Source: Owenia fusiformis (taxonomy: Eukaryota; Annelida; Polychaeta; Sabellida; Oweniidae). Taken from it: a stretch of 64,000 nucleotides of DNA. The DNA is taken from contig CAIIXF020000012.1 in the NCBI GenBank assembly GCA_903813345.2, positions 186,001 to 250,000 of the forward strand. Reading direction: 5' to 3'. This document shows, piece by piece, positions 1-13,198 of the stretch. The notes beneath the pieces are model-generated. The model worked only from the letters and a program-made list of their open reading frames with translations, searched no databases and was not told the origin of the DNA. The stretch's first letter is position 1. Each line of letters opens with the position of its first letter. The position numbers and the translations under genes are program-made.

Positions 1-3000
1 GATTACTAACTTTGCGAGATCTCCTACATTTGTCCACAATCCCTGCGCTGCGGATTCTGGGTATGTGTTCCAGTTACCTTGGTTCAGTAATTTTTATGTA
101 AATATTTTCATTTGTTCCCTTTTTCATTGAAAGTTTCAACTACCTTGGTTCTGTAATTTGTCAAGTAAACTTTAAATTTTGTGTCCAACATAAGAGGCAG
201 TGTTGCCAAATAGTTTGGTTCGGTTTGAATATAATTGGTAAACTGTACCATTATAATCAATGATTTAATGTATTACAAGTATGTCTTTTGTAGTAAATAT
301 AATGTGTACCTGGAATGACACTTTCTTCTGAGCTGTTGCAATGATAGCCAAATGCTACACCATTGATGTCATTGTAGTCTCTAATGGCAAAGCTACTAGA
401 TGACATACCAGCCTTGTCAAGTACCTAAACCACAATGCATAAGTTATAATTCACAATTGATGTCATTGTAGTCTCTAATGGCAAAGCTACTAGATGACAT
501 ACCGGCCTTGTCAAGTACCTAAACCACAATGCATACGTTATACTTCACAATTGATGTCATTGTAGTCTCTAATGGCAAAGCTACTAGATGACATACCAGC
601 CTTGTCAAGTACCTAAACAGTAAACATCACAAATGCTTTCGTTTTCGACGAACCTCCGATTTCAGCTAAACTAAGTTAAATCTGGATTCCAAAACTTTCG
701 CCATGCAAACTAATAAAGCTACGATTGGAAACAACCACAGATAAATGCTCTAACAACCGCGATATGGGTGAATTTTAAAGAAAACAGCATCACTTAGAAT
801 TTCTCTAGCTGAAGTTGTCCTCGTCAACTTTAGTAAGCCGTTCTAAGTGAAGCCGTTTTCTTTCAAACTCTCTAATATTGCGGGTGTTTGGGCGGGCATT
901 TATTTGTTTTTTCACAATCTAAGTCTTATTAGTTTCCATGGCGAAACTTTTGGAATCAAGATTCAGCTAAGTTTAGCTTAGCATTTCGACAATCATCTTG
1001 AATGACGATAACTGCAGTTAGAGTCATCCAGCTGTGGAACAGTGATTCAGGCGATGTGGGTCTAAATATATCTGATATCGTTTCATTATGCATAAGATCA
1101 TGATGAAGGATATGAGGGAAATATCTTCCAAATGAGAGTCAGAGATTGAGGATTTTACAAAAATAGCTGTGCATAACGTAAACATACTTACCAATTGTTG
1201 AACAATTGTGCTGAATGATTGTCCCGTGACATCCTCGAGTACCTGCTGGAGGGCTGCGAATCCTCCTGATGAGTAATCCTCCTGTGTACCAGGGGTAAAG
1301 GGGTCATTGAATATAACATCGAGGAGATCCTCTATCAATTCCACTTTAGGGTTATTGGCTGGACCTGACTTAGAGAGCGTCTGTTGTAAGGTTGGAAGAG
1401 TCTGTCCTCGTGTATATCCATCGAATTCGTCAACAGTAACAGCCCCACTGTGACTGAGTAGATGTTTCAGTTTTACTCTATTGTCTCTTCTCTTTTTGTA
1501 TGACATCTATAAAAAGACAAACATATACTATGATTTTAACACATGCACTAATTTAATGTTATATGTAAGCAATTTTGAAAAGTGGGATAAGAATGTGCGT
1601 TACCTTCCAGTTTGAAGTTAAATAATCATTGATATTAGTTTCGAGATTTAGTGTTCCGTTTTCCACATATTTAAGAGCTGTGAGTGCGCTTAGAAAACTG
1701 CTTATGGTACCCGCCTGGTAAATGGTATCAGCCGTAGCTGGTACGCCTAAAATAATGTAAAATTGGATTATCAAAATGTTGATTTGGAACAATATTTTAA
1801 AGTTATATATTAAAATAGCGACAGAAATAATGTTGAATAACCTATCAAGTTTAGAAAACCCAATGATGATTTTTGTGACACTAATTTCTATGCTGACAGC
1901 TAGCAATACCAGTGAGGTCATTTAAAATGAGACAGAATTGCACATTTATACTACTCGTACAATTATACTTTTAAATAGGGTCGGTGACTAATAAATCAGG
2001 ACTCGTAATTCGTTTTACTAAATCCTATCAAGGTCAAACTTCAATTTGTGTACGATCATTCCCCGAAAGGAAAGGTATCGATACGGCGAACTAAATTCAA
2101 CAATGTTTTTCTCTTGAACCAATTATTGAAAACATTCTGTAAAAAACACGGCCCTTTATGTAATGTTGACTGATTGGCGAAAATTTAATGCAAAAATTAT
2201 TTATATATATTCTATATAACTGTTTTTGTAAACATTTTTTGTTTTTAGTGCAATTGCTTTTTGTTCCTTTCTACCAACTCTTGAGAATGAAATAAAATGT
2301 CTTTCCGAACCTTGTTGGAACAAAATAGCATATACAACATTTTCTTAGACCTCTCAATATTATAGTCATACAATGGAAATTTGGGTTGATTTAACAAAAA
2401 GTATACAAAACCCCCCAAAATAGATAAAAATTAAGATAAACCTTTTATTTCATTAACAATGTACTTTTTTTAAATCAACCAAACTTTCCTTTGTACAATT
2501 ACAATATTGAGAGACCTAAACACGTTGTGTTTATGTCGTTTTGTTCCAATGCGGTTCGGATAGATGTTTCATTTCATTCCGAACATATGATACCAAGAAC
2601 AAAAGAAGTGTCTGGTGTGTTTTCTAAAACAATATAGAAAAAGTATCATAATGTTACCATCCAAAAGATGACTATTAAGTTGACGATGTGTAAAATTTTT
2701 AGAATGTTTTGATGACTGGTTTAAGAGAAACGTTAAAAAGGTTCACCATATAGATACCACTACTTTCAGTTATCTTTTTTTAAAAAGCTTGGCCTTTGTA
2801 GGATTTAATATTATTCTATGGGTTTTGCTTTTTCGGGTCACCATGTACCATTTTGAGCTTCTCCATAACCATCCGCCCATTCCACCTGGTAGTTGTTGAT
2901 CACAGCCACAGAGATACCTGGAAGATGACGTAAATTCAAAATATCAGAACCAATATCATTCCTAACTGACAAATGTAAAAGTAATGTAAAACTTAACAAT

Positions 3001-3896
3001 GATTGATTGACGGATTTAAGCACCGGGATGAATGGTTAAATTATCACAAATTGTTTGTTACTTCCTTATAATTTAAATGTGAAGGGAGTATCTATAACTA
3101 GTTTTGTGTGAATTTTTATATCAATCTGCAGCTGAAACCTCATGGTTACCTGGTACAAACCAATGCTGCATACGTTCAGCAAGTGTTTTAGTTTCACCTT
3201 CCCGATCTGTTCCAACGAAATGTTCAAATGGAATGAGCTCATTTTCAACCTTCTCCTTCATAACTTGTCCTTGAATTAAATTTATAGCAAAATGGAAAAA
3301 TATGCCCAATTAGTATGAGGCATAAAAATGGCGTGGTGCATGGTAAAATTCGTATGGCGTATGGTAAAAATTGTAGAAATTTAACCTCATAACGTTTTCA
3401 CTTTCACTTGTTTAATAAACAGTGCCATCTCTGACATTTCAAGATATTTTAAAGATTTATCAAACATGGTAACAATTTTTTACAAATGCTAAAAACGTAG
3501 TGGTACGTGGTAACTATATTTATCGTATTTACGTTGTGCTGCATCTTTAACAAAAATATTTTAAAATATAAACTAAGTGGGATTCAAAACAAATTACAAC
3601 ACAAAGGCATCTAACCCTTTTCAAACTCTGATCAGAAATGTTGTAATAATTCTTATCTTAGATTTCTCTTAGATTTGAAGGATTTCAAAGTTATATATTT
3701 TCTGCCGATCCTCATATCTGTTGTAAAAGGGAAGATCCAATGAGAACCATAATGACTATAGTCATAATATGATGTTCTCTGGGTTATAGTCCTGACACGG
3801 GATATAGTATTACCATAAACATAATGATAAGTCACGAGTGTTCTTACCTGTCACTGAGCCTATCACTAGTACAAGTGCTATTAAGTTCATTATCAT
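1..3896 (-). CDS. Secreted class-C beta-lactamase-like protein (3' end cut by window), probable pseudoenzyme
   Basis: Seven coding exons read on the minus strand: 3848-3896, 3150-3269, 2849-2917, 1604-1746, 1192-1506, 310-424, 1-77 (partial). Every donor is GT, every acceptor AG, and phases agree at all joins. The first ATG (3896) has A at -3 and opens a hydrophobic signal peptide, MIMNLIALVLVIGSVTG. Family landmarks in order: VPGISVAVI at the domain start, the YQAG block that normally carries Ser-x-x-Lys, the LLSHSGAVTV block, the DYSSGGF block equivalent to the Tyr-x-Asn loop, and a YPESAAQGLWT block. Bacterial and animal proteins of this family (beta-lactamase/DD-peptidase/LACTB-like) hydrolyse amide or ester bonds with the Ser and Lys of SxxK. 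Here that site reads T-I-S-S, so both residues appear replaced, while the Tyr is kept. The C-terminal part lies outside the window. Family assignment is confident; loss of catalysis is inference. Confidence 0.88.
362..616 (-). repeat. Tandem triplication of an acceptor junction (lactamase-like gene exon 6)
   Basis: A unit of about 93 bp occurs three times. Each copy holds the splice acceptor and about 60 nt of the 5' part of the exon at 310-424, followed by intron sequence. Only the copy nearest position 310 continues into the full exon and its donor. The extra copies lie in the upstream intron. Confidence 0.85.
617..1191. other. Intron without recognised content
   Basis: This is the intron between exons 5 and 6 of the lactamase-like gene. 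It holds an imperfect inverted repeat: a segment near 650-730 recurs inverted near 895-985. I see no coding signal. Confidence 0.5.
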
Positions 3897-4730
3897 TGTA
3901 GAGCCTACTGTATGTGATGTCCAAGGTGTTGTATAGTGATATGCTTATCTAAAACATACGATCTTCTTATTAATTAAACTGATCTGGTTGAACACAGTCC
4001 CTAAGCCAGCTTTGGCCAAGGGACAATTTTGGCCAAAATTAAAATGGTGAGAAACTGCATGATTTGAAATAATCTTTAGGCGGAAGGTCGCTAGAACTAC
4101 CCATATGCCATTTTTTAGATATTGTTAAAGCAATATAGGCCTTGTCCCAAGTCGGTCTCTTTTACTTATCGGTAATAATTCAAGATCAGATAAGTAAAAA
4201 ATACCTACGGGGGCAAGGCTATTTAAGCAACAACGTTTTGAAATATTTAGTTTGAGGACTACAACAAACTAAGATATTGAATTTTGACTTTCAATTTAAT
4301 AAAATTCTGAATATGCATCTGTGAGTCCGATCAACCGCATACTTCTGAACGATATTGGAATTGGAACACTTTTTATTATAAGCCTTCATTTAGTTCTTCT
4401 AGATGAAGCTGTGTTTGTTAAGTCAGTATCAACGATATGAATAAAAAACAAAATCTTCCAAGTAGTCATTGTAGATATCCATATCAAAAAATCAGAACCT
4501 ATTTGCATTAATGCATTACTGGGAATGAGCTCTCTTCTGAGAATAAGATATTATATGACCCTAATGAATACCTTAGGTGAAACGAATTTAAACAAGGGTT
4601 GTTATCTAACGGGTTATCTCAATCCGATTCTGCCTATAATTCCTTTATGACGGCCTCACAGAAAACCTGAAATAAGATGTTTAATTGTGATTATGCTGGC
4701 ACATCTGACTCGCTATGATTGGAAATATAT
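3897..4730. other. Upstream region of the lactamase-like gene
   Basis: No ORF or gene was recognised. Around 4005-4080 there is a degraded copy of a dispersed repeat (a 'tttggccaaaatt...atggtgagaaactgc' type block) that recurs near 23515, 39640, 46790 and 61300. A core promoter cannot be pinpointed. Confidence 0.4.
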
Positions 4731-5713
4731 TTAGGTAGTAAGCTAGCACCCAAAAATGTATTAGTTCGTGAACAAATTGAAATTACTTGTTACTTATGTA
4801 TTTTTATGTGATACTTCAGAAATTTTTTGTCTGACGCGCCGTATCCGGGGCAAAAGTTGTCAAATTGGCGTTTTCGACCCTAAAATGGAAAATTACAGGG
4901 GGTACTTTATCATCATTGAATAAATCATTCAGTTGGTCTTCAATCATCATACTAATTTTTATAGGGAGTTGATTGGATCATGCTGAGGTAGTATGTTAAG
5001 TTTCAATCACCTGTCACTCATGGTTGCCATGGAAACCACAATTTTCATTGAAAAATCCTTAATTTTGGCAAAACCTGTACAGGTACATAATATAGAATGT
5101 GGATTATTTTTCAAATCAACAGATTTAAGAATATTTTAACACACCCAAAATCGCCAGAGAAGTTCAAGCATTTGTTTAAGCATAAAGGATATTGCAATAT
5201 ATATAATTGGTCAGTGTCAAAGACCATACTACTACATAAGTGATCAAAAGTGGGCGTCGCCACCATAATAGTAAATGATTACCATTCTCTGAAAAGACAG
5301 AGTTTAACTTGACTTTTGAGATACATTTATATTGAAGTTCTTTGAATATACTTAAAATCATGCATTTCTGGTAAATAATGTATATATAAGTGTAAAAGTT
5401 GTTGCATGGGGAAGGGGGGGGGGGGGTGGTAGTAACAGAATTTTGAGGGGGCAGAGCTAATCAGCCTTAGTATAATTCTCATTTATATAGTTCTGGATTT
5501 TCAAAGGTTACATCTTCTGGGTCTTCTTCATTTTCATTTCAATATATAGGTACTACATTTTACATGATTGGTGTCAAAGACCATACAATTACATAAGTGA
5601 TCAAAAGTAGGCATCATCACCTTCATAATAGCAGATGATTACCATTCTCTATAAATACAGGGTTTAAGTAGAATTTTCGATATATATTTATCATTTATAC
5701 TTCTTTTATTATT

Positions 5714-6120
5714 ATATTTTGAGGAATATCATTTTTATCTACGAGGTGATATTGATATCTGCACGAGAGAGCAAAGCGAATGAGTGCATATATCAATATC
5801 ACCGAGTAGATTAAAATGATATTCTGAAAAAAATCATAGGATGTTCTTATTATCCTACACTTACAAGGAGTGTACTAAATGTATAATATCATTGCAAAAT
5901 GAATTTCATGCCAAATAGAGTCAATTTGGCGGGAAATTAACAAGCGGAGTATATCGTCACAATATCCTCTGCATATTTGGTTTTCCGGAGTGTATCGTCA
6001 CGATATCCTCCGTCCGGAGTATATCATCACGATATCCTCCAGTTATTCATTTTGCCAATAAATATCAAATTTATTTTTTTAATGTTATTATACATTTAGT
6101 ACACTAAGTGTAGGATAATA
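5714..6120 (+). mobile_element. MITE-like element, family A, copy 1
   Basis: It has two nested inverted-repeat modules. The first is a hairpin (5714-5845) with gaggtgatattgatat against atatcaatatcaccgag. The second is bounded by inverted copies of a tcctacactta...gtgtactaaatgt end. Between them are several short palindromes of the type cggagtatatcgtcacgatatcctccg. Near-identical copies lie at 24171-24586 and, inverted and interrupted, at 63341-63859. Confidence 0.75.
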
Positions 6121-6593
6121 TCAGTTATCACACATTTCAGCATGTGATACAGGAAATATTCCACGAAAGGTAATACTGTATCATCCACGAAAGCGAAGCT
6201 TGGTGATAAATTGTTACCCGAGTGGAATATTTCCTATATCACATAAGCTGAAACGTGTGATGACGATTTTATCACATGTCTAGGAATTTTGAAGCATTTT
6301 GATTTGGTCAGTTTTATTGTGTTCAGTACCCTGTACTCCTGGTAACTATTATAATTTTTGATTTCGCTTTGAAACAATATGATGTTGTATTCATACTTGT
6401 TTGTGAAATATATGACGTCATATTGTTTTCCATAGCTAGTAGTGATATAATCAGTGACGTCACATCGTTGCAATTGACTCCGTAGTGATACCCACCGTAT
6501 CACATAAAAATTAGTCACGTGTCATGTGATACGGAATATACATCATCACAATTGACCAATCAAAATGCTTAGACACTCCTAGTCATGTGATAA
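6121..6593. mobile_element. Two adjacent hairpin/TIR elements
   Basis: Module one (about 6126-6260) is a hairpin with gaaatattccac against gtggaatatttc. Module two (about 6267-6593) has inverted ends pairing ttgaagcattttgatttggtca with its mirror near 6553-6593. No coding content. Confidence 0.6.
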
Positions 6594-8405
6594 TACTTAA
6601 TATCAAACATTTCAGGTAAATAATATACATCTCACTGGTGTCAGTTGAGAAAATATTTATAGTTTTCATTGACTTAAACTACTTTTTAGTTGATGTAATA
6701 CTTTGATATTTGAACTAAACCAGGCTTATATGGCATATACCATCGCTCGATACTGACCAGTGACACAGTTTTATAGTTATTGCATGAGAGGCAGGTTGAG
6801 AGAGGGGGGGGGGCTAGTAATAGAAACTGGAAGGGGGCAGCACTAATCAGCTTCAAGTGTAAATCTAATAATACTTCATTCTGGATTTACTAAGGAACAT
6901 GTACATCTTCTAGGTCTTCCTCATATTCATCTCAATATATAGGATATTACAATAAACATGATAGGTAAGTGTTCAAGACCAAACAATTACGTACGTGATC
7001 AAAAGTGGGAATCTCCCCAACAACAGTATATGGTTCATTCTCTACAAACAGAGGTCAACCTGGTATTGTCGATATAGCACCAGGAGATGAATCAGAAGGA
7101 CTCCAGAAGATGTATCTTATGAAATCCAGAACTCTGAAGATGAAATTGATACTTAATGCTGACTTGTTCCCCTCCCACCCCTCTGAATTCTGTTACTACC
7201 CCCCCCCTCCCATACAATAACTATATACAGTATATTGACATAACTAAGAAGACCCAGAAGATACTCTATGAAGAAGTCCAAAAGAAAGAATTTATACTTA
7301 AGGCTGATTAACTCTGCCCCCTCCCAATTCTGTTACTAACCCCACCCCTCCTCATGCAATAACCATTGCACTGAGTTGTACATTATTTACCAGAAAATAT
7401 AAAGTATAATCAAAGAAATCCAATGTAAATGTATCTCAAGTCAAGTTTAACTCTGTTTTTATAGAGAATAGCAATCATCTACTCTAGTATGGGGGTGATG
7501 CCCACTTTTGATTACTTGTGTAATTGTATGTTCTTTGACACTGACCAATCATGTAAGTTGTAATATCCCATATATTGAGATGAATATGAAGAAGACCCAT
7601 GCAGAAGATGTACCCCATGAAATCCAGATATATGTAGATGAGATTTATACTTAAGGCTGATTAGCTCTGCCTAGCCTGCCTCCTCCCAATTCTTTTACTA
7701 GCCCCCCCCCCCCTCTGTACCCCCCCCCCATGCAATAACTATGACACTTAGATGTACATTAATTACCAGAAATGCTTGATATAAAATATAATCAAATAAG
7801 TCTAGTGTAAATGTATCTCAAAAGTCAAGTTAAACTCTCTTTTTATAGAGTATAGCAATCATCTACTATTATGGGGGCGACGCCCACTTTTGATCACTCA
7901 TGTAATTGTATGTTCTTTGACACTGACCAATCATGTAAATTGCAATATCCTTTATATTTAAACAAATGTTTGAACTGAACTGGTTATTTTGAGTGTGCTA
8001 AAATGTGCTGATATGTGTTGATTCGAAAAATAATCCATATTCTACATGATGTACATGTTCAGGTTTTGCAAAATTAAGGATATTTTGAACGAAAATTGTG
8101 GTTTCCATGACAACCATGAGTGACAGAGCATTGAAATTTTACATACTACCTCAGCATGATCCAATCAACCCCCCATAAAATTATTATGATGATTGAAGAC
8201 TAACAGAATGATTTATTCAGTGATGATAAAGTACCCCCTGTAATTTTCCATTTCAGGGTCGAAAACCCCATTTTGACAATTTTCGCCCCGGATATGGCGC
8301 GTCAGACAAAAATTTTCTGAAGCATCACATAAAAATACATAAGAAACAAGTAATTTCAATTTGTTCACGAACTAATACATTTTTGGGTGCTAGCTTACTA
8401 CCTAA

Positions 8406-9486
8406 TTAATTGTTTCGAGGAAACTAAAAATGTTTCATTTAGAAAAGAATATATTCTTTGAACAGTGTTCAAAGAACGCCTCTCCACTTAAATACGGCTC
8501 GCATTTCTTGGATCCAGTCCCCTGTTATTCATGCGATTCATCCCAATCAACACTTTGAAATGTACATATTGTATCCGATATAATTCTAATGAATTTCCAT
8601 ATATGTATTGTAAAATATTTACTTCGGCCTATCGTTCCCAATGCTCCGATGTCTGTACACCGCTCTGGTCCCAATGATAACGTCAATTTGTTCAAGAAGG
8701 CTTCAAAGACTCGAAATAGAATAACATACCCTTCTGGCTGCTTGTCCAATATATGTTATCACAAAACTACATGTAAAACATGTCTTCAGATATATGATGT
8801 AAACCTCCCATCAACTGACCTTACAATAGGTCATCTAAAATGTCCAAATGAATACTATTGTAGTCCCTTAGTGTTTCTTAAAAACATTATCAACGTAATT
8901 GTTTTTCCTAAAATATGTTTTTGACACTGGTTCCGTAATTTGCAAATTATAATTATCTATAATCACTTACCTTTTTCTATTTCGATGATGATACCCACTA
9001 TAATTCTTCTACATGTAGTCTGTAGTGAAATTTAAATTCCATAGGAAGTTCTTGCCGATGTTCTTCTATATTAACATTTATTATAATATTTAGTTAGGAA
9101 ATACCGAATCAATTAATATTCATAATTCAAAAAGATAGTTTGGGGTCAAGACTAGTTTTACTTCTTCCTCATTCATGTCATTGACAGTTTGTTTCTCTTT
9201 CTCTCGGCTCGATTTATTGTTTTTCTGATTTCAAATTATACAACAATAAACAATGCAATCTTTATTTATCCAGTCTTCGGTGCGCTTTTAAATATAAATA
9301 AAAAAAAATTATAATATAAAAATATGCAAATAAATATTACTTTATTTGAGAGTATCATTTGAGTATGACAGTGTGGAGTGTTGTTCCTGTCATTTATCCT
9401 CAATTGGTTTGATAATTCAAGTGACTAAGAGACCCTTAGCCCTAGCTTTTTAGAGATCGTATGATCACATCGGCCATCACATTTAC
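8406..9486. other. Intergenic stretch, no gene recognised
   Basis: An open frame on the plus strand at 8589-8924 (111 codons) has no recognisable motif and no splice context. I treat it as non-coding. Confidence 0.4.
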
Positions 9487-9972
9487 TGTGGAGTCACTCT
9501 TCAAAATGTTACGAAAACGCATCCGTTTTCGTAGCAAAATGCAGATACGAAGGAAAGATTTTCCTTTTTTTAATTATTTCTCAAGATTTGGGCAGAATCT
9601 CCACGACCAAAAACGTGTGTCAGCATCATCAAATCACAGGTTTTAGAAAATCTCCACGTTCTCGAACGAATAATAATTCACGAGACAAAATCATCGATAT
9701 ACTCCTTCATTTACATCATAAGTTAAAAAATGGAATGTTTTAAAACGGTGTATATCTGTACTTCCGTTTACGTAATAGTACCAGTGAGGAATTGTTTTGA
9801 TCAATTTGGCGCCTCGTGAACTATTCGATCACAACGTATTTAATAGATTTTCATAAATAATTTTTAACTACAATTCGTAAAATCATTAAAATAAAATCGT
9901 ACCTTCGAGGCTGCGACATTTTGGTACGAAAACGGATGCGTTTCCGTGACTAGTTTGAAGAGTAACTCCACA
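9487..9972. mobile_element. Non-autonomous TIR DNA element
   Basis: About 70 bp at each end are inverted copies: ctgtggagtcactcttcaaa at the left, and its mirror with aagagtaactccacag at the right, each followed by a gaaaacgcatccgttttcgt-type palindrome. The element is about 485 bp and has no transposase. A LINE has inserted at its right end. Confidence 0.7.
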
Positions 9973-9978
9973 GCTATA

Positions 9979-11111
9979 AATGTTAGTCAGGAAGCTCTTG
10001 TATTGACATGGGTAAATAGGCTGTATAGTACAGATGATGCAGCATGGAAGTTACTTAGTAACTTATATTTAAATAGAATGGGACATGGTCTAAACTTTTT
10101 CCTGTATGATTGTAATTTCAAAGACATAAAACCAAGGCCTCAGGATGAAAATATCCCTGAATTTTACACATTTTTAGTAAAATGTTGGTTTAAGAAAGAG
10201 GTGAGTGAAGCAATTTCAAATAAAGATATAATTTGGAACAACAGAAACGTTTCTTATCGGAAAAATGTGATATATTTTCAAAGTTGGAAAGATGCTGGAT
10301 TGAATACAGTGTCTGATATAATAGACGAGAATAATCATGTACATCCAATTGAGTATTTTAGAAACCTCATGCAAAATAATGCAGGGTTACAGTTAGAGTA
10401 TAACGTGATAAAAAATGCCATACAGAAAATAAGTATTATAAAAAGAAATACTAGCAAAATTTTGAAATTTAACAATTGTATCATTAATAAGTCAAAGGCC
10501 AGAGATTTTCAAGCCTCTATAATAAAAAATGAGAAAATATGTCCAAATGTAATGTTAAAATGGAATAACATGTATGAAAACCTACAATGGAAAAATATAT
10601 GGGGACACATAGGCAGAATAAAAGAAACAAAAATCAGATCATTACAATATAAAATAATACATCAGGTGTGCCCTACGAATATTCAATTAGAAAAATGGAA
10701 ACTAAGTAACACCAAGAAATGTAAATATTGTGTAGAAGAGGAGGATACTTATGAACATTTTTTTATTAAGTGTCACCAAATAAAAAGAATTTGGGATGAT
10801 GTTAAAACAGTGTTAAAAAGAAAATATGAAAATATTACTTTCACTGATGTAGATGTACTTTTATTTTATGAGAACAAAAAAAAATCTGTACAAGATTATG
10901 TAAATCAAGTCATACTTATCGCAAAACACTGCATAAGCAAGTTTAAATATGGAGAACATCCAAATATATCATTTCTATTTCATAACGAACTAGAAATGAG
11001 AAAATTATTGTGAACATTTTTGTATTTTGTTGTATTTTCTTCTAATACTCCTGCTTACTTATAACTCTGTATTGTAAAATGTTGAAAAGGAAATAAAAAA
11101 AAACAAAAAAA
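9979..11111 (+). mobile_element. 5'-truncated LINE (L1/Tx1-like ORF2 C-terminus)
   Basis: The open frame to 11013 encodes the C-terminal part of a LINE ORF2 downstream of the reverse transcriptase core. Landmarks are IIWNNRNVSYRKNVIYFQSW, a KETKIRSLQYKIIHQVCPTN block, and a terminal Cys-x2-Cys...His-x4-Cys knuckle (KCKYCVEEEDTYEHFFIKC). An AATAAA-like signal and an A-rich tail follow near 11090-11111. A 15-bp target duplication, aactccacagctata, flanks it at 9964-9978 and 11112-11126. The ATG at 9946 lies in host sequence outside the insertion, so it is not a real LINE start. The element is dead: no reverse transcriptase or endonuclease domain remains. Confidence 0.85.
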
Positions 11112-11126
11112 AACTCCACAGCTATA

Positions 11127-13198
11127 TCCAGTGATATTATGTTTTAACATTGTAGCTGAGACTAACATAATAACATTCTATGATGGTCTCAGATTGTAGG
11201 AACTCGGAAGGTTTAGAGTTCTACTTTGGAGGGGGTTCATATCATTAGTGTCTCACAAAACTATATTAATTATTACATAAATAGTGTTTTCAAGCTTAAT
11301 CTACCAGTAATTTAATCAAAAACATACATGTATCATACATATATAGTGATAAAATTTAAGTAAATGGAATGCGCGTTCCGCGATTTTCAATATTGTTTCA
11401 CATTGATTATGTTGGTTCAAAAAGGGAGATGCAGTAACACCCTACAACCCCCCCCCCCACTGCGGACACCCATAGTCACCGATGCTGCTACGCCAGCTGC
11501 CCAGTAATTTACAGTATCTAAACATGTAAACATAACATATACATTGTGATTTTAATTTATTACATACTGCAAGCGTATTTATCACAATCTACAATAATTA
11601 TGAAGATAATTATTAAAATAAAATTAAAGATAAATATAATCTAATGTTTTATAGTATTTGCCACAATGTTTTATAATAAACCACAATTTCTATACTCTTA
11701 ATTCGCTTTGCGATTGGAATGTTAATTTTTATCAGTGGAAACTATGCTGCTTTTAAATTATGGTAAACATTCTTTACATTAATATTAGTAATACAATACA
11801 TATATTAACAATCATACAATACAATATAAATAACCATACAATACATTGTCAAATTGAAAGTAATAATAAGCATACATATCACATATGTACAATATAATAC
11901 GAATCATCTACTTCAAATTCATCTATGTTTTTATATTTTTGCGAACAAACAAAAATATTAGAAAAAATTGTTCAGAAGGCCTGTATCAATTTTTGTTGTA
12001 TGTATATAAAATATACAAATATCACAAAACAATATCATATATCAAATGTATCACATCAGAGAGTAACAGACTATAAAATGTGTCTGAAAATATATGAGAT
12101 CTGAAAGGTCTTAAAGCGACAACAAAGGAAAAACTGGGGTGACATATTTACAGTTTTACTATTTTCTAATTTGGCAATTTCTGCATCTCAATTCTTCATT
12201 TACTGACTTATACAGATATCTCAAACCGTTCTCAGAAATCAAAAATTTGATTATAAAATATTGCAATGTTTATGGAAATAAGTTCTTCCATGTATTCCTT
12301 TGTTGCTCCTTTAATAATTGGACGGAGATTAAACATTGCACATTATCACATTGAGTTGATTGTCGTCATTAAATGATTGCTAAAGTCCTGTAGAAAACTC
12401 AATAATAAGATTTTTATTTGGCATTTGTAGTATTTTCACATTTATGCTGACTGCAGCAAACTTCAAATATATGTATACGTCATATACATCTGCATCTTCC
12501 TCTTGTATGTGAGATAAAGTTTATAAAGAATGTTAGATCTTTTGGTATTCAGTACTTTTCAATGATGATGTAAAATCCTCTGAGATATTTGGAATATAGA
12601 AATCATCTTAAATATGAAAATACCCTGAACTTTTCATCCCGGAGTCTAGCTTATTCAGCATTATTATCAGCAAGTGTATCTATTTGCACACTGGAGTTTC
12701 TCAATATGGCACGTTCTTACAATGTATGGGTTTGGTTGAAAGAAAGAACTTATTCAAGATTTGCTTTTCCTCAAAATAAATCTCCGTTTGCATAATTTTA
12801 TAAATACCCGCTTGGTTATATTTATAAATGGCCATTTACGTTATTTTAAAGCTACTTTGAAATTTCACACAATATTTTCGATATGGCATAAACTTCAACA
12901 GCAAGTCATGCTCATATGTGCTTAGTATATTCTCAATACTTTCTTAATTTAAACCCAAGTTAAATAAGTAATTGTTATATGCAAATATTTCTTTACAATT
13001 CTAAGTTTAAATCTGTGTTAACCACACATACACTGTACACTGTTGCAAATTCTGACACAAATTCTTTAAAATCCATATTTTAACCCTGGTTTAATTACAA
13101 TAAGCAAAGCTTAAATCCTGGTTCATAACACAGCAAGTTCCATTTCATACACCCTGTTTAAATGTGCCACATAATGTAAGAGGAAATATTTCCTCAAA
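11127..13198. other. 3' flank of the ROCO-TIR gene, no further gene seen
   Basis: This stretch is AT-rich with short random frames only. A minus-strand AATAAA (forward tttatt near 12411) could serve the ROCO-TIR gene, whose stop is at 13199. That would make a 3' UTR of roughly 0.8 kb, but the site is not proven. Confidence 0.4.

Larger units (their letters stand above)
4731..8405. mobile_element. Foldback-type element with long inverted arms
   Basis: The sequence from 4731 (ttaggtagtaagctagcacc) inward recurs inverted up to 8405. Recognisable mirror blocks are 4731-4900 against 8230-8405, 4940-5150 against 8010-8200, and 5170-5360 against 7790-7975. Inside the arms, units of roughly 360 bp, each with a long G or C run and a conserved block around 'gtgatcaaaagtggg', repeat near 5180-5700 and 6940-7960. 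No transposase is seen. Two smaller hairpin elements sit in the centre. This architecture is typical of foldback elements; the exact ends and target duplication are not certain. Confidence 0.7.

Noticed and set aside
8589-8924. 111-codon plus-strand frame
   Set aside because: No motif, no splice or promoter context; similar-length frames occur by chance in this window.
9946-9978. Start codon of the LINE frame
   Set aside because: It lies in the flanking TIR element and target duplication, outside the insertion.
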